Shown piece by piece: positions 23,776 through 35,690 of a stretch of DNA of 64,000 bases. Origin of the DNA: Chlorops oryzae (Eukaryota; Arthropoda; Insecta; Diptera; Chloropidae); the NCBI GenBank assembly GCA_020466095.1, contig CM035807.1, positions 79,938,351 to 80,002,350 of the forward strand, given 5' to 3'. Every line of letters starts with the position of its first letter. Position 1 is the stretch's first letter. A program made the translations under genes and the position numbers. The notes below the pieces were generated by a model. It made no database searches, was not told where the DNA came from, and saw nothing but the letters and a program-made list of their open reading frames with translations.

Positions 23776-26452
23776 CAGAATGTTAACTATGCAAGCAATA
23801 AATCGTGTGTTAAAACTAGTTCGAATCTGAACGTCCTTATGGGTACTTCTACCGGTTCTTTGCATGATTTTTAGATGTTTAATTGATTAAATACTCAATT
23901 GTATTGCTTTAATAAAACACTTAATGGCAGGACCAATGAACAAAGGGTCATTATAAAAATTAAATATAAAATTTTTATTGCGACCTGCAATCCAACCAAC
24001 TTTTCAAATCCTTCCTAATATTTTAAAGCTTCAATCCGTTTATGAACTTCCACATTTCTATTCTCGTTCTGTATTATTGAAGTAAAGAATTATTTATTTG
24101 ACTTCCATTGTTACTTCTGTTTTTTTTTTTCTCCAGCATTCGTTCAAGAATATTGTGTGTGAAATATTTCACGTTAGTGTGAAAAACAATACGTGATTCT
24201 TTTGTAATGCGCTTAATTTTATTTACTCTGATTTCTGCGGCAAGGTGAAACTGACGCGAGTTTTGGAAGTGGTGATGGTAGCAAACATATCGGTTGAACC
24301 GAACAGGTTGGCACCAGTATTTGAAGGTGACATTATTGTGTAACCACTTTTGCACAATAAACAAAAAGTTTCCGTAGAAAAAATTTTATATTTCAGGTGA
24401 ACAGTGGAAGTAAGTAGGAGAGTAGGTGTGTCTCAAGTCTTTAATCTTTTGATCCAGCTCCAAGAGTACAGTTTCCAATTCGTACAAAAGAAGTCATTAA
24501 GAATGTATTCAAGTGCACTCTAAATTCGTTCAAAGGACTTTATCCATCGTGTGTTGAGTTCTTGGCTAACATTTCCGCTTACATTCCAAAAACTTTAACG
24601 TTAATATACATAAGCTACATAAAAATGAGACGTTAAGTGTACCTTAGTAGAATTTCAGCTTGTCATTTCAAGTTACTTTACTCTATCTGCTTTTCTTTTA
24701 TTACGCATAATTTGTTGGTAAATTCAATTGAAAACTTTTTCCAAGTCTCTTCGATGTAATTTTCAGTGCTGTTAAGAGCTCTTACTCTGTAAACTGTGTA
24801 TTTCCTTTAAATTGAAAGCTTTAATACATATGTACATAGTTTTCTCTACTATAAATCTAAGAATTATTTGTACATTTTCACAAACGTACATATAAAACCA
24901 AAAAAGAAAAAAATAAAAATAAAAAAATAATAATAATAAGGAAGAGTTAATATGATTAGGTACTTCAATCTTGCATTCACAAAGAAATGCTTTTGCACTG
25001 GAAAGTATGAGAAATATTTTCATTGCTAGATTTTTATATATAATATTGTATCTATGTGTACTAAAAATATTTTCTTAGCTGTAGAGAGCGAAATATAGAA
25101 AAGGAATCCAATCAATATTGTCTCGATGCCATCATTGTTCCCGGTTATGGGGCCGCTCTTTTATGCACAAGTCACGTAAATCCTTAACCGTCTTGCAAGC
25201 GAAACGAAACGAAGCGAAGCGCAAAGAAACGACAAGAAAAGTAGAGAGAAGTATCCAAGTATTCTCGACTCGCTGTTATTCTTGTCATTTACAAAGTTGA
25301 TTATCATCATAATCTGACATTTCGCCAACACTGCTTCACAGTAGTCCTTCATTTTATTCGATTTCCTTGGTCAGCTTGAAGCAATCACATTGTTCACATC
25401 ATTCTTCCTATCGCTGTGTCCCTGTGAAAATGATTTGGTATAGAGAGCTGAAAATGAATTATAAATTCTTTTATCATTTTGTTTTCTTTTTGTTTCTTTT
25501 CCTCTTTTTTTGATTCTTTTTTTTTATTTTACTGTTTTTATTTCCAATTATGAAAAAGGACGACAGACTTGCCCGTAATACGAAACAACCATAAAAAAGA
25601 TAGGGTCACTCATTTGTTATTTACTAAATTAAACTAATTTTTGTGTCTCCTTTTCTTTAAGTATTTTAAGGGCCAATTTGATCAAATGGTTTTATTATTA
25701 TTTTTATATATTTATTTTAGTCTTGTCTGGAATGCATAGCAAGGAATCAAAGTTGGACAATTTTCTTCTCTTTAAATCGAGTTGGTTATATTAGGTGAAC
25801 ATTTTATGCGGTCGGAGCTTTTGGTGGTCTTCCTTATTGAAGACTGCATTTGAATCTTCTTCGTTTTAATTTCCGTTTTAATCTTGTGCAAAACTGAAAG
25901 TCATAAACTTTGACCAGCATTTTCTCAAAATAGTTTTTCAATCTGTGCATTGTCAAATTATGTCAACATGACTTATAACATGGCAAAATTCTTGGATTTT
26001 TGGTCAAGGGGGATTGGTTGAAAATCTTTGAAAAAAAACTCGCTTAAAAAAGGTTTGAAATGGATTGCAGGGATCTTTTATGTTTGCAAATCAATTTAAT
26101 ATACGATGCCTTGTTTAAAGCCAGATGGATGCAGGGCTTGTTTTCACAACAATAAGGTTATCATCTTTCATCGTGCGTCTGAATGATTAATAAAGAACTG
26201 GACTTCACTGAGAAAATATTTTACGACGCAGTTCTCTCTTTCTTTGATTATTTATTCAGGTATGTTTATAAGATTCAAAGACTATTTTCACCTTAATCGA
26301 AGTTTTTAAACATTCGATTTTGGCTTGAAAACTGCATTGATTGTAGATAATTTCAATTGATTGTTCGAAAGAGTAATGTACCTTGCCATTCGAGATTTGT
26401 GTTTTTCTGAAGCTTCACAGAAAATAATTGAAAAAAGCAGAAGAGAAACTTA
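23776..26452. other. Non-coding DNA with minor simple repeats
   Basis: Includes an A-rich run (24898-24943) and a GAAAC/GAAGC pentamer stretch (about 25199-25225). Minus frames at 24074-24364 and 24772-25023 have no recognisable domain and are AT-driven. No paired terminal repeats were found. Confidence 0.5.
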
Positions 26453-27262
26453 TAGCACGTTTCCATTAGGTGTTTAAATCTGAAGTGTTTAGCTTAAAAA
26501 CCTCGACTAAACACTTGCGTTTCCACCCACATATGTATTTAAGTTTGACAGCTGTTCGTTTATTTACATTTAATGAAATATTAAAAAGAAATCGTACGAA
26601 CTTAAGAATTTCATTGGAATGCTTTCGGCCTGTACTTTAAGTGCAAACGAAAAGCTTCTTGCGACAATAAAATTGCGTCAAAGGCAAAATAAACGAAAAA
26701 GAAATTTCTTGCTATTATTGCAAACTTGCCTCAATGCCAAGTAAAGAAGTTTACATCGGCTTACCCGACTGCACACATACCTTTTCCTCAGCTTAAAATA
26801 TATCACACTACCCAACAAAAACACCTGCGGTATTCGTTGTTCTAGTTTGTATATCTAGTTAAACCTTATCTGCACTTCGATTTAGCTTCTCAAACTCGAA
26901 ATTATTATTAAGCTCAAAACTTTCGCGAATGGTAGTCATTGTCAAATTTTAGCCATGAGATTGTATTATATCTAGCTGCAAAAGACTCTACAAAATTATT
27001 GATCACAAACGTTTTCATACTTACCGGCCATTTTCGCTTTTTGTTTTGAATTTATATTTAGTTATATATGCTCCAAATTCCGATACGATAAATCTAGTTT
27101 TTTTTAAATCGATATCAGTGTTTAGTACGTGCTTATGAGATAAACACTTCGTTTTCGTGTTTAGCGATTGTATGACAAAACAATTATAAAACATGGTGTT
27201 TAGGGCTGTTAAACACGAAAGCCTCCTTAAACACGAATAAAACAGCTAATGGAAACGTGCTA
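26453..27262. mobile_element. PIF/Harbinger-like MITE, TTA duplication
   Basis: A perfect 17-base inverted end, TAGCACGTTTCCATTAG, lies at both sides, flanked by TTA at 26450-26452 and 27263-27265. Short GTGTTTA/TAAACAC motifs repeat inside both arms. The 810-bp element lacks a transposase frame. The GTTTCCA motif in its end is shared with the MITE at 28673. Confidence 0.85.
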
Positions 27263-27265
27263 TTA

Positions 27266-28669
27266 GAATATGAAAATAGATGAAAAAGAATGAAAAAATC
27301 TTTAACAGGAATTGTTATGAAAAGATAAATTTACAAAGATAAATGATAAATAATTTTCAGTGGCATGAAGTTGAAAAAAATTGCTCCAAGAGAAATGCAA
27401 ATTGCTCCTAAGGAGCGAGTTGTTAGGCAACGCAATGGCGAAGAAATGACAATGACAGACGTATTCATGAATTTGATTTTTTCTCTCTCCTAATATTCAT
27501 TGTTGTTGCTTCCTGCATTGTATGTTGCAGTGGAAAAAATGAAGAAAAAAATGAAAAAGAAACTTAAAAGGTAGACATGTCAAAAGAAAAATGCATCGCG
27601 ATGAAATAAAAATAAGTTGAATGGCACAAAAAACGGGGAAAAAAATATAAGCGAGGTAAATTTTAAAGTTTTATGGCAAGAATGATAACAACATCAGGAC
27701 AGCAGAAGAGACAGCAATGAGTTGAGACTTTGGAGGGAAATTGAAAATAACTATTTATTTCTTAAATTTTTTTTTTCTCGTACGGAAGTTAAATAGAAAT
27801 AAAAACTTTAATGGTCTATAATATTTTGTGTTTTTCGCAATGGAAGCTTATGATTTTTAGCAGATATCTGAAGTATACCAACTGCCATGCCTTCTACGTG
27901 GCATAACTTGAACTTTATAGCATAGATTATTTTAAGAAAAATTAAGAGCGGACCTTTTTTAATATAGGTTTTAATGCATTTTTTTTTCATAAATTCCTAG
28001 GGCTAAGTCGGCTTTCACACATACTATCGTTAACACAAGCGAAGGGATGATTAATAATTGCTGATTATAAAGTAATCGTTTGTACCACTTTTATCGCTAT
28101 TGACCGCTTCACGCTGCCGTAAGAAAGAGAAAGAATTTTTGTCATATTTCCGACGAGTTTTCATTACGAAATTATATTTTAAGAGCGTCCAATTCTGTGA
28201 TTTAGAGTGGCCAATTTTACATTAAGAGTGGCTAGAGCGGCCAGAGCGGCCGCCTTAAAATAATCCATGCTTTATAGCTTAAACTTCTTAGATCTCCTTT
28301 CTAACCGTATCGAGATGAGGTTATCTTTTCGCCTCTGGAAAAATAATTTAGTTTTAATGACTCCAACGATCTTTGGGGAAAAGTTTAGAGGCCGATTCTA
28401 AGTATTCCTGGGGAGATTTACCGTGAGATCTGAAAACAATTCTTCCATTCGAAGCACACAAAGCGAGGAAGAACTTGGAACAGTTTTGAGCAAAGTTAAT
28501 CACTTCTTTCATATATTGACTGAAGTATTCTTACTTCCTTTTTCAACCGAGGATAAATTGTAGAAAACAGACTTCCGGGGAAAATTCATTAAGAATAGGG
28601 CTGTTAGTGTTCAATAAAACTGATTTTTAACCCAAAAATAGTTAAATGGTTCAAAAATGTTTTTATATC
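27266..28669. other. Non-coding DNA, nothing recognised
   Basis: AT-rich with a CGGCC-repeated patch near 28230-28255. No gene or repeat pair is supported. Confidence 0.5.
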
Positions 28670-28672
28670 TAA

Positions 28673-29149
28673 GAGGCTGTTTCCACTATATCCGCATCTT
28701 GCTTCCGCATCTTCAAGATGCGAATTTTTGCGATTGTTGTTTCCATTAGCATTTTGCCTGTAGCATCTTTCAAGTCAGCTGACTTTTGTTTACAATCGAA
28801 ATGCGTATGTCCAGCATACTCGCTCATCTTAATTTTTTTCATTGAAACAAAGGAATTTAATAAATTTTATTATAATTTGGAATGGTTTTCTTACAATTCT
28901 TCTTGGTTTCTACCTCCATTTTTGCTGAAAATTTCTGAAATGCTGGTTATTCACATATGTTTCAATAGATATGTGCTGTTAAAATCGATAGATAATCGGA
29001 AAAATCGCATTTTCTTCGCATCTTTTAAAGATGCGAAGAAGATGCGCTTCAGCATACAACAACAATTGCATGTATATTCATAAGACATCTTTTCGCATCT
29101 TGCCAAAATGCTGAAAGATGCAAGATGCGGCTATAGTGGAAACGGCCTC
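28673..29149. mobile_element. PIF/Harbinger-like MITE, TAA duplication
   Basis: The inverted ends start GAGGCTGTTTCCACTATA and GAGGCCGTTTCCACTATA and match at 28 of 30 positions. They are flanked by TAA at 28670-28672 and 29150-29152. Subterminal AAGATGCGAA motifs repeat in both orientations. The 121-codon frame at 28718-29083 runs through the element and has no transposase features. Confidence 0.87.
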
Positions 29150-29152
29150 TAA

Positions 29153-29736
29153 AAGAATTCCAAAAAAAAATTTTTTTTAAATACTTCATTTAAAATTATT
29201 TGTTAAGGCTCCTAAGAAGCTTATGAGCTTCGGCAGATAAAAACAATATGAAATATTCCCAAAAGAATGTAAACAATTCCTTTGAAATCGGATATTTTGT
29301 TATTTGAATTTTAGAGCGAGATAACTCTCCATTGATATAAATAGAAATAAAAGATCCATGGCAATATAAACCGCTTAACTGGGCTAACACTCAAACAAAA
29401 AGCTTTTCGATTTTGTGCGCGTAGATTTATTTTAATTATTAATAATTGTTGATTCCTAATTGTTCACGCTTTCACTTTATTGTTTCTAGAAAAATAAGCT
29501 AAACCATTCCACTTCTTAGAACGTCTTCTTGTAAAAGAAAACATAATAAGGCAGTCCTACAATAAGAATTTGCGCGTAGCGCAAGGACAGAACGTACATT
29601 TATATTCGATAATTTCGCTTAGGGTAACGCTATTTCGGGTTCTAAAGATGGATCAATAGCTTTTCATGGAATATTTCTGCGAGGAACTAAAACACAAAAA
29701 ACGTTGCATATATTTCTGCGCAGTTATCTTCATGCT
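29153..29736. other. Non-coding DNA, nothing recognised
   Basis: AT-rich spacer between two MITEs; the minus frame at 29196-29390 shows no domain. Confidence 0.5.
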
Positions 29737-29744
29737 GTACAGAG

Positions 29745-30061
29745 TAGTGATGTTACGAATGTGGTTTTTTAAACACTCACGAATGCGAATGCAAATGCGA
29801 ATGTCTGTTGCCGATATTCGCGAATGGTAATGCGAATGTTGAGTTTAAAATTAAGCGCCACTTATCTATGCTTTCGTATTGACAGCTGACGTGCCGTGTA
29901 AACACTTCAATACACATATCAAATCAATACACACAAAAGAATATATAAAATCCATAGGATTTGAATAATTTTCGAACGTTTATATTCGCATAAAATTTTG
30001 CGAATGCGAATGTCCAGAAATGTGCGAATATTCGCGAATGCGAATTGTCGTAACATCACTA
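29745..30061. mobile_element. hAT-like MITE, perfect 8-bp duplication
   Basis: The ends are TAGTGATGTTACGA in inverted orientation, and GTACAGAG flanks both sides (29737-29744 and 30062-30069). GCGAATGCGAATG motifs sit near both ends as an inverted pair. The 8-bp duplication and TAGTGATG ends point to hAT. Non-autonomous, 317 bp. Confidence 0.9.
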
Positions 30062-30431
30062 GTACAGAGCACAATTTTGATTAATGATATTTATATTTTT
30101 CTGAAAGCGAGCTCAGTTTCGGGAATTCCGAAAACATTCTGTGGGCACCAAACTTATAAGGAAATCAATTTCAATAAAAATAACAATTAAATAAAAAAAA
30201 GAAATAATTATCGTACCTTCTGAGGAGAGAGTTTCCACTTATACTTCAGTCTGCGTCAAACTCAGTGGGAAAAATCTGAAGTTTTGTATAGAAACTTCAT
30301 GCGAAGAACTCCTTACGGAATGACTTATTTTTAACACAGCGATGTCAATGAAAATTCAGGCATTACCGATTTCGCTTACCACGTAAGGCAGAAATTCAGT
30401 TTTCAGATAACACTAGCTTACAGCCATTTTG

Positions 30432-31327
30432 TACAGGAAACACCACTCTACTTTTCTTATAGATTTTGGGTCCCTGAATCCGAAAACCTTGTGTCCCCTT
30501 TTTATGATATTATGGTACAGTGTCAATGTGACATAAGCCAAAAGTTCAAAAAAATATTTTTTCTATTCAAAATTAAGAAAAAAATATCATGTTTAAATTT
30601 AAAAAAATACAAATCGAACGAAAGAATGATGGGAGATTATATTTGGTTTCTTATACGCGAATCAAATAGCGAAGAGAACAAAAGACAAAATAAAACATCA
30701 AACTATTTCTAATTTTCGTTTGCTTCATTGATTTTGATAGCTTAAAAAATGTAAAGCATACTTTATTGAGTAAAATAAATAAAGAGACTTTCATAGTTTT
30801 AAAAATGTTAAAGCATACTCGTTGGTGTAAACGAAAGATGCACTTTGAAAGTTGCACATAAATGGCCATAACTTCAATATTAACCCATAGATTTTATTCG
30901 TTGGTATCACGTTTTCTTCAAAAGGATTCATTTTATACGTGTGGTTTTTCAAAAAAAAAAATACAGTCTTAGGATTTGTATTTTTTTAAATTTAAACATG
31001 ATATTTTTTTCTTAATTTTGAATAGAAAAAAATATTTTTTTGAACTTTTGGCTTATGTTACATTGACACTGTACCATAATATCACAAAAAAGGGACATAT
31101 TTTGATTTAAAATTTTATATTCTTTAAGTAAGTACATCATTTAACTAGGTAGTTTGTTTCTATCTCGAGATATGATCCATCAAATGAAAGTACTTTTGAA
31201 AAAAAAGAGCCAAAATTTCAAATGGTCATATCCCAAAAACCAAACCATTCAAAAAATTTTCGATGGGGTTTTCGGATTCAAGGACCCAAAATCAATGAAA
31301 AAAGTGGGGCGGGATCAACTGTACATT
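30432..31327. repeat. Foldback element with long imperfect inverted arms
   Basis: The innermost arms 30492-30612 and 30976-31098 are nearly perfect inverted copies (words such as ATATCATGTTTAAATTT, GAACTTTTGGCTTATG and TGACACTGTACCAT). An outer pair, GATTTTGGGTCC at about 30466 and its complement at about 31290, continues out to TGTACAG at both edges. The right side holds about 165 extra bases between inner and outer arm. No target duplication or ORF was seen; class unknown. Confidence 0.75.
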
Positions 31328-31829
31328 TATTTTTTTAAATTTTGTAAACTAGTGTAATTTATCTATAGCCGAACGTTTAACATAAACCGTAATCCAAAGC
31401 GTAAGGCTTACTTTGTGCAGTCATATGTAAGCAAATCTTTCTAAACAAAAAAACTTTGACAGTCTGAAGTTTTCGCTTACAGGGTAAGGGAAATCGGTAA
31501 GGCATTACCTATTGCAATAAATCCTCCATTACTTTATCATGCAATAAATCATTCCTTCAATATTCCATGACAAAATAACGAACGAAAAAATTCAGGCCTT
31601 ACCGTTTTGCCCGTTGGAAAATTTTTTAGAATTTAAAACTCATTGAAGCCTTTGAATAACACCCGACAAAACACCTCCCACCATCTAACCCATTTAGGAG
31701 GTCACTATAAAGAAAATAAAGTGATCAAAGTTAAGTAATAATAAAAAATTTTGATCTCCTTTTGAAATGGTAATTTCTCTAGAACTTCCTTACAATGCTC
31801 TTTAAATTTTTGTGTGGTATTTTTTACGC
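31328..31829. other. Non-coding DNA, partial inverted echo of 30358-30400
   Basis: A segment near 31470-31510 is the inverted copy of CATTACCGATTTCGCTTACC near 30364-30400, so the foldback structure may once have been wider. Otherwise nothing gene-like. Confidence 0.4.
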
Positions 31830-32600
31830 TGCGCTTGCATTGAATATTTCCCCCAAACTGGTGCGTATATTACCGAGGGTCGAGCGAGGGAGGCAAAGTG
31901 GAAAGTGATTCGTGCACTTTCGCACCTCGAAGACAACAAGAGCGGCGGCTGTGAGCTTTTGTCTTACGTATTGCCATTGTTTTGTCATTTTCGGTTTTTC
32001 CTGTTTCGGGCTGTCATGTCATTTCTAGAGTTGCTTGCTGAGCAGTATTTTTCCGTTTCTGCTTTACGCGCAGCAGTGACTATTCGCTGCATTTGCTGTC
32101 GTCAACGCGCGACTGTCGTCTTTGCAACCCAGTGTCTGCTTACTGCTTCGAACGGTGAGATTCTTGTGCTTTGCTGCAACGACATTGAAAACGAGCGTTC
32201 AGAGCATTGGGGACTCCTTGTTTGTAGGTAGGTGTTCTTGTTCACTGAAATACTCGCGAATTAAAATAAAAAAGAATAATAACAAATTTCACAAGAAGGA
32301 AAAGAAAGAATAATCTAAAATGCAACAAAAGCAGGCGGAAATCACATGCGTTTCCTTTAGCCGTTGACTGAGGCCAACTATCGCTGAGACGTGCGGGTGC
32401 TCACGGATCTCACTTTAAGGCTGCTTTCGTTGGGTATGATCTGTACATTAGTGATTTTCCAGCACGTATTTCCACGATTTCCGTTTCTATTGTTCTTTGT
32501 TGCTATCGTCGTCGCGTTTGTCGTCGCCGTGTCTGCAGTAAATACTTTTCTACGCTACTTTCTACTCGACTAGCTTCGCTGCATTGTTGCAAGTTTTCTT
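31830..32600 (+). other. Higher-GC patch with 139-codon frame, possible promoter or 5' exon
   Basis: Compared with its flanks this stretch is GC-richer, with GAGCGAGGGAGG, AGAGCGGCGGC, ACGCGCAGCAG and CGTCGTCGCG-type words. A frame at 31812-32231 is open, but its composition (many Cys, Leu and Phe) matches no family that I know. The donor-like AACG/GTGAGA lies near 32154. In flies such patches often mark promoters and untranslated first exons; this reading is an inference without a defining motif. Confidence 0.2.
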
Positions 32601-33067
32601 TTCTCTTTTAATTCTTTGCAACATTTGTCGTTTTTTCGTGCCTGATTTAGCGTTAGCTACTGTGTGCATTTTGGCCTGACCAAATGTTTATTTCATTATT
32701 TTGCAGTAACGGGTGTTGTTTCGCTATCATTAAACGTGCGTTAGTCTATGGCGCTTTTTTATGATTTAAAAAATGTATAATTCAATATTTCATTTGGCAA
32801 GAGTTTAAAAATATCAGATCGATTTTTAATAAATCTTCCACGGGATATTTTTAAATCAGAAAGCGTTTATGAAAGAAATAATATGATGACATTTGCATTA
32901 AAGTATTTGAAATTATCGCTGCCTTTATATTCAATTCACTGAGAAAAAGTTCCCTGGAATATTAAGAATCAGGCTGGTTATGTACCAAATAATAAAACAG
33001 AGGCACACTTAAATTAATGTGCATTAAAAAGGAAACATATTTAGGGTTTGAAATACCATAAGTATGA
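32601..33067. other. Non-coding DNA, nothing recognised
   Basis: AT-rich sequence up to the start of the family B repeat. Confidence 0.5.
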
Positions 33068-33194
33068 TTTTTATACCCAGCGTAAGCGGGGTATATTAGT
33101 TTTGTGCAAATCTTGTAACAGAGAGAATTAAGCTCCGGAGATATAGAAAAATATATATAGAAATGATCAGGATCAAAAACTGAATCGTTTTAGA

Positions 33195-33262
33195 CATGTC
33201 CGTCTGTCCGTCTGTCCGTCTGTCCGTCCGTCCGTCCGTCCGTCTGTCCGTCCGTCCGTGGT
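33195..33262. repeat. (GTCY)n tetranucleotide microsatellite
   Basis: About 16 units of GTCT or GTCC. This is the proto-microsatellite position of mini-me elements and is clearly expanded here. Confidence 0.92.
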
Positions 33263-33537
33263 CGGATCTCCTCCGAAACGGCTGGACCAATCAAGTCGAA
33301 ATTTGGCACACAGGTATATCGGGATCCGAGTATGATCCTAAGTAAAAATGGGAGACATCCGCCCACTTCCACGCCCACAAATGAATATAATGTGTTTTCA
33401 GTAAAATGCTTGTAACTTGCGAACCACTCAACACATTCCATTGATATTTGGTGTACTGGTAAACTACGAAAAGGGACATATCCTGGCAAAAAATGGACGC
33501 CGCCCTCCTCGAGCCACGCCCACAAATAAGCCCAAAA

Positions 33538-34060
33538 ATAAGGGCTTATCGTAACTTGTGAAGTAAGAGGCGTAGAAGCTTCAAATTCGCAGCATAGGTT
33601 GACCAAGGCAAATGAAAGGTGTAGGAACAAAAATTTATGTAGCCCGCCCACTGCCACGCCCACAAATAGAGAATTTTCATAACTTCCGAAGTAAAAGGCG
33701 TAGAAGTTTCAAATTCGCAACATAGGTTCACCAGGGCGAATGAAAGGTGAAGGAAAATATTTTTTATGGCCCGCCCACTGCCACGCCCACAAATGAAGAT
33801 TTTTCGTAACTTCCGAAGTAAAAGGCGTAGAAGCTTCGAATTCGCAACATAGGTTCACCAAGGCGAATGAAAGGTTGGGAAAAAATTTTTTGTGGCCCGC
33901 CCACTGCCACGCCCACAAATAAAGATTTTTTGTAACTTCCGAAGTAAAAGGCGTAGAAGCTTCAAATTCGCAACATAGGTTCACCAAGGCAAATGAAAGT
34001 TGTAGGAAAAAATTTATGTTGCCCTCCCACTGCCACGCCAACAAATAGAGAAGCAAAACA
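33538..34060. repeat. Tandem repeat, unit about 127 bp, four copies
   Basis: Successive units contain TAACTTCCGAAGTAAAAGG, GCGTAGAAG, AATTCGCAACATAGG, then CCCGCCCACTGCCACGCC. The AACTTC landmark recurs near 33550, 33680, 33806 and 33931. The + copy of family B at 14471 has only about one such unit, so the array grew within this copy. Confidence 0.85.
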
Positions 34061-34380
34061 TAGTGCGCTCATAATGTCGGGACGCTGGGTATTTCAAAGT
34101 CGGGCTTGACCGACTTTAGCTTTCTTACTTGTTTTAATTTTTAAATGTATGTAAAGGAACCAACGTATGAGCAATGTCAGTGTCCTTTGAGTTGAGCATT
34201 CACATTAAGTAAGAAACGTGTGAACTGTTTTTATGAAAAAAGTGTTTTTAAATATTGTAAAACAGTTACCAGGCGTGTGAACCTAACCAAAATTATTTAA
34301 CACTTAACGTACCAAGTGAACGCTCTGGTAGGTTAAATGTAAAAAAAGTTAGATTTTTTTTAACATCAAGAGGGAACAAA

Positions 34381-35690
34381 AGTGAAACTGAGAGAAAGGT
34401 AGCAAGAAATAAAGACTGAAGGAGAGACAGGGAGATGGGGAGAGACGGAGGCGGAGGCGGAGAGGGAGAGTAGAAGAGAGAAGAGGGAGAGGAGGAGAGG
34501 GATGGAGAGGGATGGAGAGAGAGGGAGAGAGAGGGAGAGAGAGGGAGAGAGGGAGAAAGGGAGAGAAGGAAAGAGACGAACACAGACGGCGAGAGGCGGT
34601 GAGAGGGGGAGAAGGGAGTGAAAGAGAGAGAGAGAGAGTCGGGGAGAGAGAGTCGGAGAGAGAGTCGAGAGAGAGAGAGTCGGAGAGAGAAAGTCGGAGA
34701 GAGAGAGAGAGAGAGAAGAGAGTCGAAGAGAGAGAGTCAGAGAGAAGAAAGTCAGAGAGAGAAAGAGTGGAGAGAGAGAGAGTCAGAGAGAGGGAGTCAA
34801 AGAGTGAGTCAGAGAGAGAGTCAGAGAGAGAAAGTCAGAGAGAGAGAGAGAGAGAGAGAAGAAAGAGGAGAGAGAAGAGTAGAGAGAGAGAACAGAGAGA
34901 GAGAACAGAGAGAAGGCGAGAGAGAAGGCGAGAGAGAAGGCGAGAGAGAAGGCGAGAGAGAAGGCGAGAGAGAAGGCGAGAGAGAAGGCGAGAGAGAAGG
35001 CGAGAGAGAAGGCGAGAGAGAAGGCGAGAGAGAAGGCGAGAGAAGGCGAGAGAGAAGGCGAGAGAGAAGGCGAGAGAGAAGGCGAGGAGAGAAGGCGAGA
35101 GAGAAGGCGAGAGAGAAGGCGAGTCAGAGAAGGCGAGTCAGAGAGTGAGAGTCAGAGAGAGAGAGAGAGCGAGTCAGGAGAGAGAGAGTTAGAGAGAGTC
35201 AGAGAGAGAGAGAGAGAGTAAGAGAGAGAGTTAGAGAGAGAGAGAGAGTTAGAGAGAAAGAGTTAGAGAGAAAGAGTTAGAGAGAGAGTTAGAGAGAGGG
35301 AGTTAGAGAGAGAGAGAGAGAGAATTAGAGAGAGATCGAGAGAGTCAGAGAGTAGGAGAGAAAGAGAGTCAGAGAGTAGCAAAGAGAGAGAGAGAGATAA
35401 GAACAGAGAGAAGGCGAGGGAAAAGGGTAGAGAAGGAGAGATAGAAAGAGAGAGAAGGAGAGAGAAGAACAGAGAGGACAGAGAGAAGTACAGAGAGAAG
35501 GAAAGACAGAAGGACAGAGAGAAGGGCAAAGAGAAGGACACAGAGAAGAAAAGAGAAGCAGAGAGAGAGAGAAGCAGATAGAAGGCAAGATAAGGAGAGA
35601 AAGATAAGGTGAGAGAATGAGAGTGAAAGAGCGAGAGAGAAGGAGGGAGAGAGAAGCAGGGAGAGAGAAGGATTGAGAGAAAAGGGAGCA
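34381..35690. repeat. 1.3-kb polypurine (GA-rich) tract
   Basis: The + strand is almost entirely A and G for about 1.3 kb, built from GAGA dinucleotides with interspersed GTCA/GTCG and AGAAGG units. Long mirror-symmetric purine runs can form triplex structures and bind GAGA-factor-like proteins in flies. The large Arg/Glu-rich and Ser/Leu-rich frames on both strands are artefacts of this tract. Confidence 0.93.
34909..35138. repeat. 12-bp minisatellite within the polypurine tract
   Basis: The unit AAGGCGAGAGAG repeats about 18 times, first perfectly and then with one slipped unit (near 35040) and two GTCA-containing variants at the 3' side. Perfect copies indicate recent expansion. Confidence 0.9.

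Larger units (their letters stand above)
33068..34132 (-). mobile_element. Mini-me-like dispersed repeat, family B, expanded copy
   Basis: In minus orientation it runs from ACAAGTAAGAAAGCTAAAG (34132) to CGCTTACGCTGGGTATAAAA (33068), as in the + copy at 14471-15037. It carries a (GTCY)n tract at 33195-33262 next to a short core and TATATATA, the mini-me signature. It is almost twice as long as the other copy because an internal unit of about 127 bp is tandemly repeated. The open frames (many LWAWQWAG phrases) are by-products of that repeat and are not genes. Confidence 0.75.

Noticed and set aside
31812..32231. 139-codon open frame
   Set aside because: No domain recognised and no support beyond being open; kept only as part of a possible promoter patch.
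33190..34056. Overlapping frames rich in LWAWQWAG-like phrases
   Set aside because: The phrase recurs because a ~127-bp non-coding unit is tandemly repeated within a mini-me-like element.
34512..35192. 226- and 176-codon Arg/Glu-rich frames, and Ser/Leu-rich frames on the other strand
   Set aside because: All are direct translations of the GA simple repeat and exist in several frames on both strands.
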